Assembly (NCBI GenBank): GCA_963978545.1
Contig: OZ021727.1
Location: 48,025,385-48,089,384, forward strand
Direction: 5' to 3'
Source: Linyphia triangularis
Taxonomy: Eukaryota > Arthropoda > Arachnida > Araneae > Linyphiidae
Length of the DNA stretch: 64,000 nt
The notes under the pieces: model-generated
Databases searched by the model: none
What the model saw: only the letters and a program-made list of their open reading frames with translations
What the model was told of the DNA's origin: nothing
Part shown: positions 35,500 to 49,600 of the stretch, one piece after another
Position numbering within the stretch: position 1 is the stretch's first letter
Layout: each line of letters opens with the position of its first letter
Position numbers and translations under genes: made by a program

Positions 35500-37960
35500 T
35501 AGTCTTTAACGTTCTGTTAAATATAGCAATGTTTTAACTAGAATTATTGGAAAAACACTACTCGTTGTGTCTAAGTAGAATTGTGTTTACTAATTTAACA
35601 CAACTCGAGTTGTAACAGTTCATTTATTTGTAAAAAATGAAAAACACAAAAAATGAAAAAGGTAGAGAAATATGCTATTAAAATGTTCTAAAAGGTATTA
35701 AGATTGAGAATGTAATTCGCAAAATAAATGAGTAAATGAGCTCTAATATATTTAACAAAACAAATAAAAAAAAAGAGTTAAAACTAAAAGCATAGGTACC
35801 TGCACTTTTTTCTCTGGCATCCCATTAATATTTAAATTCTTCAATTTAAAAAAAAAAAAAGTTTTAGAAATCCTTTCCAGTTATTATAAGAATCTGGGTC
35901 CAGTTACCCCAACTTACCTTAAAGGATTTAAAAAATACTTTTGCATGGCACCATCAAATAATTGCTATGTACCGAAAAAAAAAAGACAGAAAAGCAACAT
36001 ATTTTAATTTAGATAATAAATAATTTACAAATTTAATTAATTTTTAGAGTAATTTAATCTTACTGCACTGTTTTACTCCTGAGGGTTTTGCAAATGAAGC
36101 GTTTCTCAGTCCTTACTGGTAGGTTCAATAATTTTCTTTATAACATGGCCTTGGCCCGGTACTTTTTCATTCTCCAGGTACTTTTTCAACACATTCATGG
36201 TATTGCTTCAAATGATACCGAAGGAATTTTTCGAACATTTTTCGCTGCATCTGTAATTATGAGAGCTGGATATCAATTCTTCTCATTCTCGTATATGGCG
36301 AGATGTCTTTATTTTGAATTGCGCTCACATTTTGGTTGAAACTAAGGAACTCCTATATCGACAAATTTACTATGTGACCACCCTGTTCTGGTGGGAATGA
36401 GGTCTTTGCCCTCACCCCCCCCCCCCCTTCCCTCTCCCGTTCAGCAAAAGAAATGTGTACGAAAAATAAGTGAATTTTTTTAAAATTTTAAATAATGTGT
36501 TCAACTACAATAAGAGTACAATGTGAGTAGAAGAGGCTACCGGGAAGGAGGGGGAGGGGGGGGGGCGAGCTCTAATTTTAAGGTGGTAGTTCACCTTCTC
36601 CCCTTACATATTCCTCACCGAGAGCCATCATTGCGAACCGAATGTTGAAAACAAACTCCTTTTAGTTCGAGGATACTAAAAGCAATACTTGTGTCAAAGT
36701 ATAAATTAATTCTTATATTGAACTTGCATTTCCATGCATTTTATTCATTTATTAGAAAGTTCGAAAAAAATTTTACATTTTGTTGATGATGTTGTGAATA
36801 CTTTTTTAGATGTATCTGTTTTGAGTTTCACGGTTTATAATTGGAGTATAGACACAATTAAAACAAAACATAATTAAAAAATGTCTCTATGATTGTGAAA
36901 TAACCAACTTTTCAACTTTTAATATATGAATGAAAGAATGCACATTCTTTGTTTGGTTCTTAATTTTTCAAATATAATCTAAAGACTCCATAGAGGGTTA
37001 CAATTCTTCAACTTGAAAAAGCTATTTTATCAAATGGAATTATTCTTTTTATCTTTTGTTAGACCAGATAACTAAAATTTAGTGTTATTATTTAGTAATT
37101 AATAAATTGCTTACTATGACATGCCTGTTTGTAAATTTAAAAAAAAAAAAAAATACTCGCTTTATTGTACTTTATATAAAAACTTAGATTTTAAAAGATT
37201 TTTTACTTTTCTGATTAAATGTTTATAGCGGAAATCGTGTTTATTGCGCCATGTTTAGACATGTATTTCAAAGAAGTAATGGGCTTCCTCCAACCTCCAA
37301 CTTACGTCTCAAAAGCAAAAACTTTGCCTAGTATGCGACAATTATAGGGTTTCATTTCCCGCATGATTACACTGCAATCTGATTTAAAAGATTGTAGACA
37401 TGATGCAGATTGTGATATCTTGTCTCGTTAACTATCTTATGAAGTGAACTTCTCGGTTTTCCCCCTTTCGAAACACAAATGTGAGCAGTTTTCCTTTTAC
37501 AACGTTAAAAATATCTTTTAGTTGATTACTAAGGAATATTATCTAAGCTCAATAATTTTAACTTTACCTATTGCATTCAGCTATTTATAGAATTTGAACT
37601 TTTTTTCTTTTGCAATACATTTGCAATAACTTTGTTATTTCTCATTCGTAGTTATTTTTCATTCATATTTATTTATTTTTTCTTTGTAAGTTTTGTTGAA
37701 CCGGAATGGACACTGGTATAGCAATTGTTAATTATTTATTATTACAAAATTACCTTTAATGATGGTATACTTATAGAAAAGTTTTTACTTCTATAAAACA
37801 CGTTTTCTAGTAATATTGAGGTAAAATTCTTAATATTTTTCTGCGCATTCTTCATTTCCTTTGTCATATTTGCTGAATCGTTCGCTTTCAAAGGAATAGC
37901 CGACCACTGTCATAGCTTCTATTTCTATGAAATTTCAAATTCCTCAATATAAAGTTATAT
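35500..37960. other. Intergenic, few features
   Basis: AT-rich apart from C-rich and G-rich runs at about 36415-36428 and 36548-36566. A 14-bp perfect palindrome ACAACTCGAGTTGT sits at 35600-35613. An 83-codon open stretch at 36088-36339 lacks any recognisable motif and its opposite strand is equally coding-like but broken; probably an old repeat. Confidence 0.5.
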
Positions 37961-37969
37961 ATAAAAAGC

Positions 37970-39070
37970 TCCGTCAGTTTGTTTACAAACCACCACCACC
38001 AACCTGGAAGCCATTACTCTTCCATGACTGCGCGTCCCTAATTCGAAATTAAAAGCCTTTGGGGCATGGCGATATTTTTATTTTTTTATCCGTTCGCGAT
38101 GCGGGCAGAGGAATCCTGCTCCGGGGAATGATGCTCGAGATGGAGTGATGGAGGGAACGTTCTCTATATCACGATGGCAACAGTAACTAGAAGGGGGTGG
38201 GGGGGACCGTTAACGATCGATGAAAGAGCTACCGATTCTCTTTCCAGAATGGCTGCTTATACCAATCGATAACATGAGTCGGGTGTACAATCAAAAATAC
38301 CTTCTACATTTTCTTCGGTTTAATAAAAGATCTCTGAAAAAAAGTCCAATTTTCTTCCCAACTCTGTTTTATTGATTGGGCTTTGCTCCTTCAACATCCC
38401 TCCTTCTTATCAACCCCAAACATCGAGACTCATTGTTGAGTTTTAATCCAACCAGTTTTACCCCTCCGCGTTGTTATGTGCTTCTCCCTACCTCGACCGA
38501 ACTATGCGCTCGCCCAGTCCTTGCCAGTTACCATAGAGGCCCTTTCAGTCCACTGGAAAAAGTATCCAGGATTAGGGGGGAAAGTCAGCCAGAAGAGAGA
38601 GGGTGTATTGTAAGAAATCTTCTTGCAATGGTCTTAGCTGATGGTTCAAGTTGCCTTCTGTTATGATACTAGAGAAGGTTGGAAAATAAATAAAGGAAGA
38701 TGCACAGAAATTAAGAGTTATGATTCAGAACTATCGATTTTCTTTCTTTTACATGGCATCCACAACTACCTAGGAGAATGAGGAGAGGGTGGTAGAGGGG
38801 TGTTAGGACGGTAACCGGATCGAAGATGCCGCGCATGCGCCGTCGTGGGGGACGGTCCGGGCACTGCATAATGTCCGGTTTCTCCGGTTTTCCAGTGTCC
38901 TCTGGAAGCAGGGAGGAGATCCAACATCGCAGCTAACCGTTACGGTCGCAGATCTACTTTCATCTCTGTTGTATGTCCGGACGATGCCCTTTCCTTCGCC
39001 AGGTAAGGACATCCCTTCCCCCATGTCAGTAACCTGTATCCTCTACCTCTTACAGACGTCTTCCTCAGGT
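37970..39070 (+). promoter_or_regulatory. GC-rich island: candidate promoter and first exon of an unknown gene
   Basis: The GC and CpG content is plainly above that of the flanks. GCGCATGCGC at 38831-38840 matches the core of NRF1 sites, which mark animal housekeeping promoters. Two consensus + strand splice donors follow, CCAG|GTAAGG at 39003 and TCAG|GTAAGC at 39069. No long coding frame crosses the island, so the exon would be mostly untranslated. Direction (+) is inferred from the donors. Confidence 0.4.
39056..39068 (+). other. Possible 13-nt microexon or alternative first-exon end
   Basis: Between the acceptor-like CTACCTCTTACAG (ending 39055) and the donor CAG|GTAAGC (39069) lie 13 bases. 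Either a microexon is spliced here, or the first exon has two alternative donors. Confidence 0.25.
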
Positions 39071-40740
39071 AAGCTGCAACTAATGGGTTGATCTTATTTG
39101 GATTTTGAAACGATAAGCATCCTTAGTTGCTTCCACAGAGATAATGATGGCTGAGGAATAGCCGTCTTTGTTGGGATCATCTGTTTGTTTGTATGATCGG
39201 ATGGCATCTCCGACAGCAAGCTGTGCTCAACAGACCATGGGTCCATAAACAAACATCGTCTGTTTGTTTGTATACCTGGTAATGAATATTGATTATGTTT
39301 CATCTTCTAATTTGAAGTTTCATCTTAACAAATGAAATTCTTTATGCTTTTATTTGTTAAGTTTAATTGCATAATCAACATCCGGGATGGATTGGAAATC
39401 GTAATAGATTGGACTACTTGCATTTTGGAATTAAAAGAATTGTAGTAGACAGTTCTTAACTTGTTGTGTCCTTGATGATACATCCCTAATTTGGAGCAAT
39501 AAAGGAATCAGTTTTGGTATTATTCGTTCACTTTTTTGTGTATTTTTGTGAATATTGATGTGACACTTTATCTGCTGATAGTGGTGCAACATATATTGAT
39601 CGCATGGATGTCGATGTTGGTACAAATGGAAGATAAATAGATAATGAGACAGTTCTCTGATGAGATCGTGTAACAGGTGGTATGAACTGCCATTGTATTT
39701 AATATCTTCTGATCCATAAATTTCAAAAGATTGAGGGCATTGCAATCGAATAGTTATTTGACTAAGTTTACTTCAGCACATTTTTTAAGCTTAGGAAATA
39801 TATTTTTTTTTCAATAAATTTGTCTGGCTTTTCGAAATCTCTTTAACGTTTCTAGTAATTACGGAAGGATGTTGATTTTGTTAATTCTTGGTTCCGGTGA
39901 TGCGATATTTCACGAGCTGTTGCGAATCTATTTATGGGAAATTCTAATTCCTAAAACTTCTGTATCAGTATCTACATATACTGAATACTATTCGAAGAGT
40001 AGTTAATCAGACAAAATGAGATAACTATTATTGAAAACATACCTCTCTTCTAGAGTTATATTATAGTACATATCTCTCTACTGGTTACATTAATTATTTG
40101 TAATACACACTTTAAATGAAATGAGCTTTAGTTTTTCTCCAAGGAGAATAGGTTAGAAGACTATTTCATTTCGCACAGAAAGGTATGTGTTTACTTTTCT
40201 GTAGTTATATATGTATTAATTCCACTTAATTATGTATAGTAATGATGAACTTTCCTTTTTTTTCCCATTAAAACATTAAAAGTGTGCAAGATAATTTTTT
40301 TTTTAACTAAGAAAAGTTTTATTAATTGAATGATTTGTATTTCAAATATTATATTTTTATTCTGACACAATAATTTCTTTTTCAGTCTTAAGGCTTAGTA
40401 ATTTTATGCTTGTTTAACAATTAAAAAATAAATTTATCCAATAAATATATAGATTTAAAATTTAATTAAAAATTAAAGTCATACAATTTACAAAGTAAAA
40501 AAAAAATACCTTTGATACGATGACTGAAACTTTGATTTTATAAATAATTCATTTTGTCTGAATCGTAAATTCTTTACGTCTTTGTGTATTTAGAAGAAAA
40601 TCATATGGCTTAACTTTAAACCTCTTTTCAAGCAATAGTATGCTTTTAAACATAGAATTGATGTTTTTGATGTTTTCAGAAAAACTTTTAGCTTGCGCAA
40701 TTTAAAACTAGTGAAATTTTTTTTCATGTTACCTATAAAA
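39071..40740. other. Intergenic or intron, nothing recognised
   Basis: AT-rich past the GC island. Open frames on the minus strand near 39100-39750 have no motif. If the island starts a gene, this is its first intron. Confidence 0.45.
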
Positions 40741-40748
40741 TGGTTGCA

Positions 40749-41256
40749 GCATATTCCATATGCTTTTAAGGCAATTTATTTTTTATTCAAATGAGGTCAT
40801 GATGTCTTAGAACAATAATATGCCTAGTTAAGATTGGAAAGCTTAAACAAAAAGCAACAAATAAGAATTTTCATGTGTTTTCAAAGTTAAAATATACTAA
40901 GAATAATATAAAAAGTGAAAACTTCATTCGAAGGTTTATGCTAGAAGAGATATACCAACAAACCAAATAAGTCGTGTTTACTTTTCTTTTAACTAAAATT
41001 AACATATTCCATATTTTTTTAAGGCAATTTATTGTTCATACAAATGAGGTTCTAATGTTTTAGAACAATAACATGTCTAGTTAAGATTAAAAAGCTTAGA
41101 CAAAAAGCAACAAATAGAAATTTTCCTTTGTTTTCAAAGTTGAAATATATTAAGAATAATATAAAAAGTGAAACTTTTATTCGAAGATTTATGCTAGAAG
41201 AGATATACCAAAAATCTAAACAAGTGGTGTTTACTTTACTTTAAACTAAAATTTAA
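40749..41256 (+). repeat. Tandem direct duplication, ~254-bp unit
   Basis: 40749-41003 and 41004-41256 are two diverged copies in direct orientation, both with attccatat, aaggcaattta, ctagttaagatt, caaaaagcaacaaata and gctagaagagatatacca. No coding content. Confidence 0.82.
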
Positions 41257-43380
41257 AATAATTTAAAATTAAATAAAAGACATTTTGATACAAAATACTT
41301 ATATCAAAATATTTGAACAGGCGTGGGGATTTTCTTACTGTCCAAATGGAAGTTTTTTAACATTTCAATTTTCGTTTGTTGCTTATCAAATCATACGAAA
41401 TTAAAGAAAACGATTTTTAAATTAAAAAAAATGAATTTTCAAATTGTATTTCGCAACTTGTATTATCTCAATGTTTCCATTAGTTTGAAATTAAATATTT
41501 TATGAGATGTAATTATACAAAATCAGTGAATTTTAATTTTTTATACATATTTGGCAATTCTATTAGTTACCGAACATTCTATTAACTTGTTTTGTTATCT
41601 CAAGAAGCATGCATACAAATATACTTTTTATTCACTAACAAAATCACTTTACTAAAACTTTTTGATGCTTCTATTAAAGAAATTCGACTGTTTCATTAAT
41701 ATTATTTAGTGTAGGTATATAAAATACAACTCAAAATCACTTTTAAACTTCAATTAAAAATTAATTATGTATAACAACAAAATTTATAAAAAAAATCTTA
41801 AAAACTTTTATTCTACAAAATGTTTGATATTTGTTATCATAAGTATTTATTATCTAATGAATGCTAAATGATTTCAAAAATTAAAGGTAAGGAAAGTAGT
41901 AATTATCCTAGCAAATTATAAATCAACTAGTTGCAACCCATTTGAAATTAAATTGTGTAAAATAGGGTTCTTATGTTTTGAATGACTCTGACAGTTATAT
42001 ATGTGTCATATTTGTGCTTTGTAAATGTTAGCAATAAAATGTTATGTAATCATATCAAGTAATAAACCGGTATACAATCAACTAATAATTGCTTGATACT
42101 AATTGTGAAATAGAATGAAACATTGGGGGGGGGGGGAATATTTTTTTTTATGAAAAGCATCACATTTGACTGGTTAGAAAACATTACTAGTTAGTCTAAA
42201 CAAATATATGATTGTTTTATATATTACCGTAATACATTCAGAATTCATCTTATTTTAAGTTGAACAGATAATTTAAACTACTTAACGTTTTATCCGTCCA
42301 TTACATAAAATTAAAGTGCCAGTTTGTTTCTTTCTAAAGACATGTTTTATCATATTTTAACACTTTAAATTTGTATATTCAAACATGAAACTTAAGGACA
42401 TTACATTAAAATGTTTGAGTAAAACAATTTTTACAGTAATTTCTCACTTTGTTTTTAAATGCCAAGCAAAATTTAATATTATATACTTCCACCTATGAAG
42501 TCAACAAGCGAACTGATTAAAAACGAATTTATTTTCATTCATCAGGAAATTACAATCTTCTATATTGGTAGAATATTAACTTTCATACTTTGTAAGCCAG
42601 TTAAACAGTTAAAGAATGTAGACAGTTAAACAAAAAGCATCCTAATTATTTTCATTCATAATAAGGACTGAGGAATTAATATACTAAACACTGCACGTGA
42701 TCAATGTCTTCTCTCAATTAACTAAAAAAACAGAAATAATAATGGCCTCAAAAACTTTTTGGATTTAGTGTCCTTATAAATAATACCCATAAGCATATCT
42801 TTCTGCAACCACAGTAATCATGTTGGAACCTGTGCATAACTGCATGAGACCTAAAAAAAAAAAAAAAAAACTCCATCCCACACTACCATTTAACAAAGGG
42901 CAAAAAGCACAGTGTTGTACTATTTATAAGTCTAGTTGCGCATTACTTTTTCTCTAGACCCTCAAACCATCATTACCTGGAGGCAAAAACGTGATGCATC
43001 TGAAATTAATCTTACATGAGAATTGCATAATACAACGTTCTACACGTGTTGAAGTGACGTACTACGACAAAAAAAAAAAAAAAAAAAAAAAAAAATCGAA
43101 TCAGAATGATGTTTTATAACATTTTGAGAATTCCATTTTGACGTTCAGTACATTTAAAATTTCATTTGATGAACTATAGTAATCAACCGGCGACTTGTGA
43201 AACTTGGCGATGGATGTAAAACTTGGCATTTATCATATGGTAATCAATAAATATTTGGCACCATCTCAACAAATAATTTAATAAAACAAATTCGGGAAGG
43301 CTTACTTATAGTTCTTATTTTGATAGTGTATGCTTTTCGAAACTGTAAGTAAATTTATAATGCAATAGTCTTCCTTATAC
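41257..43380. other. Intergenic, nothing recognised
   Basis: AT-rich with homopolymer runs (G run at about 42125, A runs at about 42853 and 43069-43095). No feature seen. Confidence 0.5.
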
Positions 43381-43388
43381 ATGAATGG

Positions 43389-43926
43389 TAGAGGTCGGCG
43401 ATATATCAATACGACGATATTTTTATCGATATTTCTTTAAAAATATCGATGTTAAAAATATCGATAAAAGTCACCGATATATCGATATTTTCAAACATTT
43501 TTAGTTTTTTTTTATGATCGTTATGTAGTTCCATGTGTTTTTTCAATTTTCTTTATTCCCTTTTCAAAAACTTTAAAATTAAAGTTAGACCTTGGCTGAG
43601 AGACAGTTAAAATGGCACCTATATTCAATATTTTGCCATACACTTAAAAGCTATTGAAAGTTATCTAAATTTTTCTTAAAATCACTGAAACAATTAAGCA
43701 AAAATATAAGTTTTTTTTGTAACAGATCCATTTCAGTTCAAAAGTAATCACCTTACAAAAAAGCAATCATGTAAAGCAAAAATTCACTCCGAAAAACTTT
43801 GTTTCAGGCAAAATTGAAAATCAAATAATAAAAATCATGTATCGATATATCTATATTTTATCGATATTGTTTTCTATGCAACGATATAGTATCGATATTT
43901 ATTTTGATCGATATTTCTGACCTCTA
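43389..43926. mobile_element. Non-autonomous hAT element with exact 8-bp target duplication
   Basis: 538 bp, left end TAGAGGTCGGCGATATATC, right end (reverse complement) TAGAGGTCAGAAATATCG. Exact 8-bp duplications ATGAATGG lie at 43381-43388 and 43927-43934. Both ends carry dense 'atatcgat' words, a known style of hAT subterminal repeat. No transposase. Confidence 0.92.
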
Positions 43927-44395
43927 ATGAATGGTCTTTATTATATTTCACTATGATAAATCCCTTCATTAAGGAAGGACATACTTCTAAATCTTGCTTG
44001 GTTTGTTTGCACAAAAAAAAAACTTGTAATTTTGAGAGTATTAATGCAATAAGCAATTAATAGATAAAAACTCAAGAAATATGTACTTTAAAAAAAATAT
44101 TTTTTAACAAAACCAGGCCTAAATTTCTCAATTTACCGCAATGTTTCTTAATTATACCTCTAATTAATTTAGGATTTAAGACTGTTTGGCTATCTTTACG
44201 ATTCTAACTTGCACTAAGACCAAAGAGAACCTTATAAAAAGGCTCTATATGTCTGTCCATCCACTTGAGACCAAAATATTCAGACAAAACTACAAATAGT
44301 ATATATACTTGCAATATATAAGGTGAAAGGTCTCTCCAACCGGAAGTAAATTTGAAATTCAATAAGCCTAAACTATAAATGTTAGAGATATGTGT

Positions 44396-44958
44396 CGTAT
44401 ATCACATTTAATGTCTTGATAAGAGTGGTAAGATTACATAGAACTGAAGTGAAGGGATTTAAAGTTTAAAAGGAAAAGAATATCCATGGATATAAGAAGT
44501 TCATAAACTTGTTTTCAAATAGAGTTATCAGATTATAGCTTGTTTGCTCAGTGACTAGCTAACTTCTAGTTAAGTTTCTCACCAAATTGATGACATTTTT
44601 GTTTGTAAAATAACTCCACATTCGCATGATTATGATATTAATTTTCTTCAACCTTTATATCAAGATATTTCAACTATTAACCATTTGATGTTGTTAAATT
44701 GCACATCTTGCAATCTGGACTTTATATACCAGATTATTAATATGTTTTAAGCTGACTTTTAGAGACGGTTACTTTCACAGTCTAATTTTTTTAAACGAAT
44801 GTTTCTTCAGTTCGTATATCACATTTATTGTCTTGATAAGATTGGTAAGATTACGTAGAACTGAACTGAAGGACTTTAAAATTCAACAGGAAAAGAATAT
44901 CCATGGATATAAGAAGTTCATAAACTTGTTTTCAAATAGAGTTATCGAATTATAGCAT
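44396..44958 (+). repeat. Pair of ~145-bp direct repeats, 418 bp apart
   Basis: 44396-44540 and 44814-44958 are near-copies in direct orientation: cgtatatcacattta, then gaaaagaatatccatggata and aacttgttttcaaatagag. The intervening 270 bp is unique. Confidence 0.8.
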
Positions 44959-47900
44959 TACATACAATTTGGATAGAGATATCGATTATTTTTAAATACT
45001 TGTCCTTTTTAACATTTCTGATATATAATTTAATTGCCTAAAAGTAACTACATTTCTCAATAACTTTTTTAGTTTTGAAGTTTCAAATTAATGAAAACAA
45101 TCCACAATTATTTTCTTTTTTATGTTAAAATATTACAATGTAAATACATAGAATATAAATAACTTTAAAATGTTGTTTTCAAAAATAATATTACTATTTT
45201 AAATTAAATTCCATTTACTTGTTAAATAAAAAATTTAAAAATTAAAAAAAAAAAAAATAATTAAAATTTTTTTCTTTCTAAATATTTAAATAAATATGAG
45301 AAAAACCAGATTCAATTTTAATAGATTAAAAATGAAACTTAAAAGTGAGACAAAAATTTTCACATAAATATACTTTGCATTATTGAACACATTTGAAAGT
45401 GAATAATCAGAGAAAGCTAAAATTAACAGCGATTTGTAGTTGTAAATTCAACTCTTTCTAAAGGATTAATTTATTCTCAGACGCTCTGCGTTGATTATAC
45501 AGTGAAAATATTTCATATTTCATTCAAAGACTTTATAAATCTTATTTACTCTTGCTGCATTCCTCAAAAATCATAGTTTTTTAATGGATATTTTTAAATA
45601 TTTGAATGAGAAAGCACAATAGCTTAAGTACCTATAAATTCATCACATGTATATGACAGTCAGTCTTTGTGCAAGGACTCAGTAAAATATTAATGAAGTA
45701 GAAAGGTGAAAAAGCAAATGTGAATATAAAATAAAATTAAAAATGAAAAATCCAAACGAAATACTCCTCCTTTGGTACGTTTCAGTCAAAATGTCTAATG
45801 ACCATAATAATAATTAAAATGTCTAATGGTTTGTATTTAGTTTAAGAGATTTTCTTTTTAACTGTATATGATGACACATTTTATGGCAGTTATAGAATTT
45901 ATAAAGGAAAGAGTAATAAGGTTATAAAGAATTTATTTACAATTAAAAGGAATATAAATGTTCAAAAGAAAATTAAACTTTAACATTCAAATAAGGACTT
46001 TCTCACTTATTTGGATAAGTTGTGAATTCTATCTTCCATCCTTTTTGCCATACAATAAGATCATAGTTATAATAAATACCATTATGCGCTTTTTTTATTA
46101 ATAAAACTCCTTTAATATCTTCTTACAAAGCAACAGTCTTTAGATTGAAAACCTACTTATAGTAATAATACAGGCAATCTATCATGTTTTGTTATCATGT
46201 TTTTCTATTGAAGTTTATATTAATAGATAAATAAAAGTAATTTTTTATTGTGTATTTATTGCTTTGATAGAAATAAGAACTCTTTAAGTTTGTCAGCTTC
46301 GTGCAAATTTATAAAAAGTCAAGAATATATTTGAATTTACATATTGTTTTCTTCTAAAATCCTTAATTCTTAAGTTATATATCTACTTTTCTCTTTTTAA
46401 ATGAATAAAGCTTTTAAATTAGACATCGTGCCTTGCCTTTAAGAATACTAATTTAGAAATTAGGTAAGATGTACCTAACAAATAGTTTCTTTCTAGGAAA
46501 GGAGAGTAGAAATATTCTAAAGGTGATATCAGTGTTACAACTGAGTATTTACTTATATTGATGGAAAGATACATAGAAAGTTTACTTAAATAAAATCCAG
46601 GGGGACATAATAACTTAGAATCTAAGAACTAGGAAGCATGTTGTTGATGATAGCATGCATGCACACAAATGTGTTTTTAAATTTAAGTGTAGCAGAATTA
46701 GATTATATAAATAAATAGTTTAAATATCCTGTAGCTGTGACATAGGAATAGAGTTACACATACATAATTTGAATAAAATGGTAGAATTCTAATGTATTAA
46801 AATAATAATGAATAGATAAATAATAGATAAAGAATATAATTGATGGACAATAAATGTTATTTTCAATGTTTTATTAAAGCAGGGATATAACTGACAAGCG
46901 TTATGGTATATAAGGTTTGAAAACTCCAAAATAATTGCATGAATTAATTATATATATATATATCTTTTTTTTAATACAGAAAATAATATATGTATGATTC
47001 TTACTTCAGAATAAAAACCTAACTATCATTTAAAGCTATATATCCAAAATTATACTTTCCAGAAAGAAAAACTTATTTATTGGAGGAGAGCAAACATCCC
47101 AACATCCTTCCATATCATTTCGGGGCAACATTACAGTTTTCCTTACATTAACCGTTCTGTAAAAGTCGTTATACTGCTTATGTTAGCTAGTCACAGTGAA
47201 GCAACCGGAAACAAAGAATTAGATTATTCGACCAATCGGCATTTTAGCCGATGGTTTCTTTTGTACTATGAATATACTAGAGACTTTTAACCCAGCATAC
47301 TTTTTCAAATAAATATTAAAAATTCTAGGAATAAATTTGTAAAATTTTGATTGATTTTTCAGTCAATCAGGAACTAAAATTTTTTTATTTACTGCAGCTT
47401 TTATTTAAATTCTTTTAAAAATTATTTAATGATTGTTTTCATTAAAAGACTTCTTACTTCTACTTCAGCTAAGTTCTTAATTCCTTTATAAAAACTAATA
47501 TTTTAATAATATAAGACAAATAATAATACAATTATAGTAATTAATTGCTTTGTTTATTCCTATCAATTATACAAAAAGCCAAAGCCAGTAGTTTTTAGTT
47601 TCACTGCTTATTAATTATATGTGTACAAAAACAATTAAATTAAAGATCTCGCCACTAAAAACTTGATGGAATTCAGGGTTTCAATAATTTAATAGGTTTT
47701 TTTATTGGATACATTTTATAAGCTATCAGTGCAACCTAGTTTGATCAAAATAGACACTTTGTTAAAGTAACATAAAGTTTTCAAAATACCTCCTACATAA
47801 GGTAGTTTTATAGACACTTTATTAAGGTTAACTCCATCATTACTATACATAATATGTCCAAATAAGTCTTAGATTAAAAAAAAATATTAAAAATAACTTT

Positions 47901-48837
47901 TTATTTATTTTTTACTCTATCTTCTATCTTATGGATCGAATGCTTAAACGGAAATATAATTTTGATACTTTTAGTTTAAGGTATGTATCTACTAGTGTAT
48001 TTTTTATTATAAATTATCAAAAACAAATGAAATTGACTTTTCAAATTTTTAAAAAGTACCCCAAGTACATTTAATTGCAAAATAAAAACAATTTATCTCA
48101 TAAAAGAGAAATCCGGTATTAAAATTGTATATGAAGAAAATCTTGAGAAATGCCCTTAATTAGTGGAAACTAAAATTTGTCCTTTCTTCCTGAGAAACAT
48201 TGGTTTAATATAATTCGTAATAAGTACTAAATAAGTTTGAAATTTTTGCAACTACTTAAATATTTTCTAATGATACGCAAAATATAAATTTTGTCAACAG
48301 CACATTTTTTTTGCAGAGAAAAATGAGCTTTTGTAAAATCTTAGCTGAACTTTCAATGTTCCCTAAATAATTTATCTTAAAACTAATTTTATGTCTGTTA
48401 AATTTTAGATACGATAAATAAAAACTATAATCATCATTGTTTTTGTGGTCATATTGGCAAAATATAAATTAGTTTGTTGAAATAACTATGTTTATCTAAA
48501 ATAAAGATATCTTTTATATATTCAACTGCAAGATTATATAAATACTAGTTTCTGTGCGTTTTAATCATTCTTTATGTAATAGTTTTGGAAGTCCGGTTTA
48601 CATACAACTTTGATTATTAACAAATGAAAATTTTCAAGATATTTAAATCGCTTAAAGAATAATGACTTTTCATAAACTTGCATGAAGTTGGCAAACTTAA
48701 AGAGTTCATATTTCTATCAAAGCAATAAATACCCAATAAATAATTACTACTTTTATTTATCCACCATAATCAACTCAAATAGAAAAACATGATAACAAAA
48801 CATGATGGAATGTCTTTATTATTATTATAATGATTGT

Positions 48838-48915
48838 CATGCACTGTTGATAAGTAGCTTCTTGCATAACAACAGTGCATGGCAATCGGTCTATTCACTG
48901 TTGTTATGTAAGAAG
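48838..48915. repeat. Overlapping hairpins next to the AT tract
   Basis: CATGCACTGTTG (48838-48849) pairs with CAACAGTGCATG (48870-48881). The segment from about 48859 (cttcttgcataacaacagtg) also pairs with cactgttgttatgtaagaag further right, so two alternative stems share one strand. Confidence 0.75.
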
Positions 48916-48935
48916 ATATTCAAGAAGTTTTGTAC

Positions 48936-49118
<183 letters not shown>

Positions 49119-49600
49119 TGCATAATAACATTTATTACAAGTATGATATTATTTTAGAGCAAAAGGATAAAAGATAGAGTTTACAACCGATACAAATAGG
49201 TGGTAAAGTCCTTATTTGAACGTTAAAGTTTAAACTTCTTTTGGAAATTCAGATTCCTTTTAATTGTAAATAAACTCTTCGAAGCTTTATCACTCTATCC
49301 ACTATATATTCTATAAGTACCATAAAGTGTATCCCCATATGCTGTTAAAAGGAAAAACTAATTAACCAAATATAAACCAGTCATTAGAAATTTTTAACTG
49401 AAATGTACCAAAGGGGGAAGGAAGGAATTTCTCTTGGATTTTTTCTCCTTTTAATTTTATTTTATATTCTCAATTGGTTTTCCACCTTTCTACTTCATTA
49501 ATATTTTATTGAGTCCTTGACCAAAGACAGTCTATCGTATACATTGATGTATTTATAGAAACTTAAGCTATTTTGCTTTCTCATTCAAATATATAAAGCA

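Noticed and set aside
36088..36339. 83-codon open frame
   Set aside because: No recognisable motif; the opposite strand is similarly coding-like but broken, which suggests an old repeat.
38376..38666. 96-codon open frame in the GC-rich island
   Set aside because: No domain, signal or splice context; GC-rich DNA has fewer stops, and the region looks like a promoter or 5' UTR.
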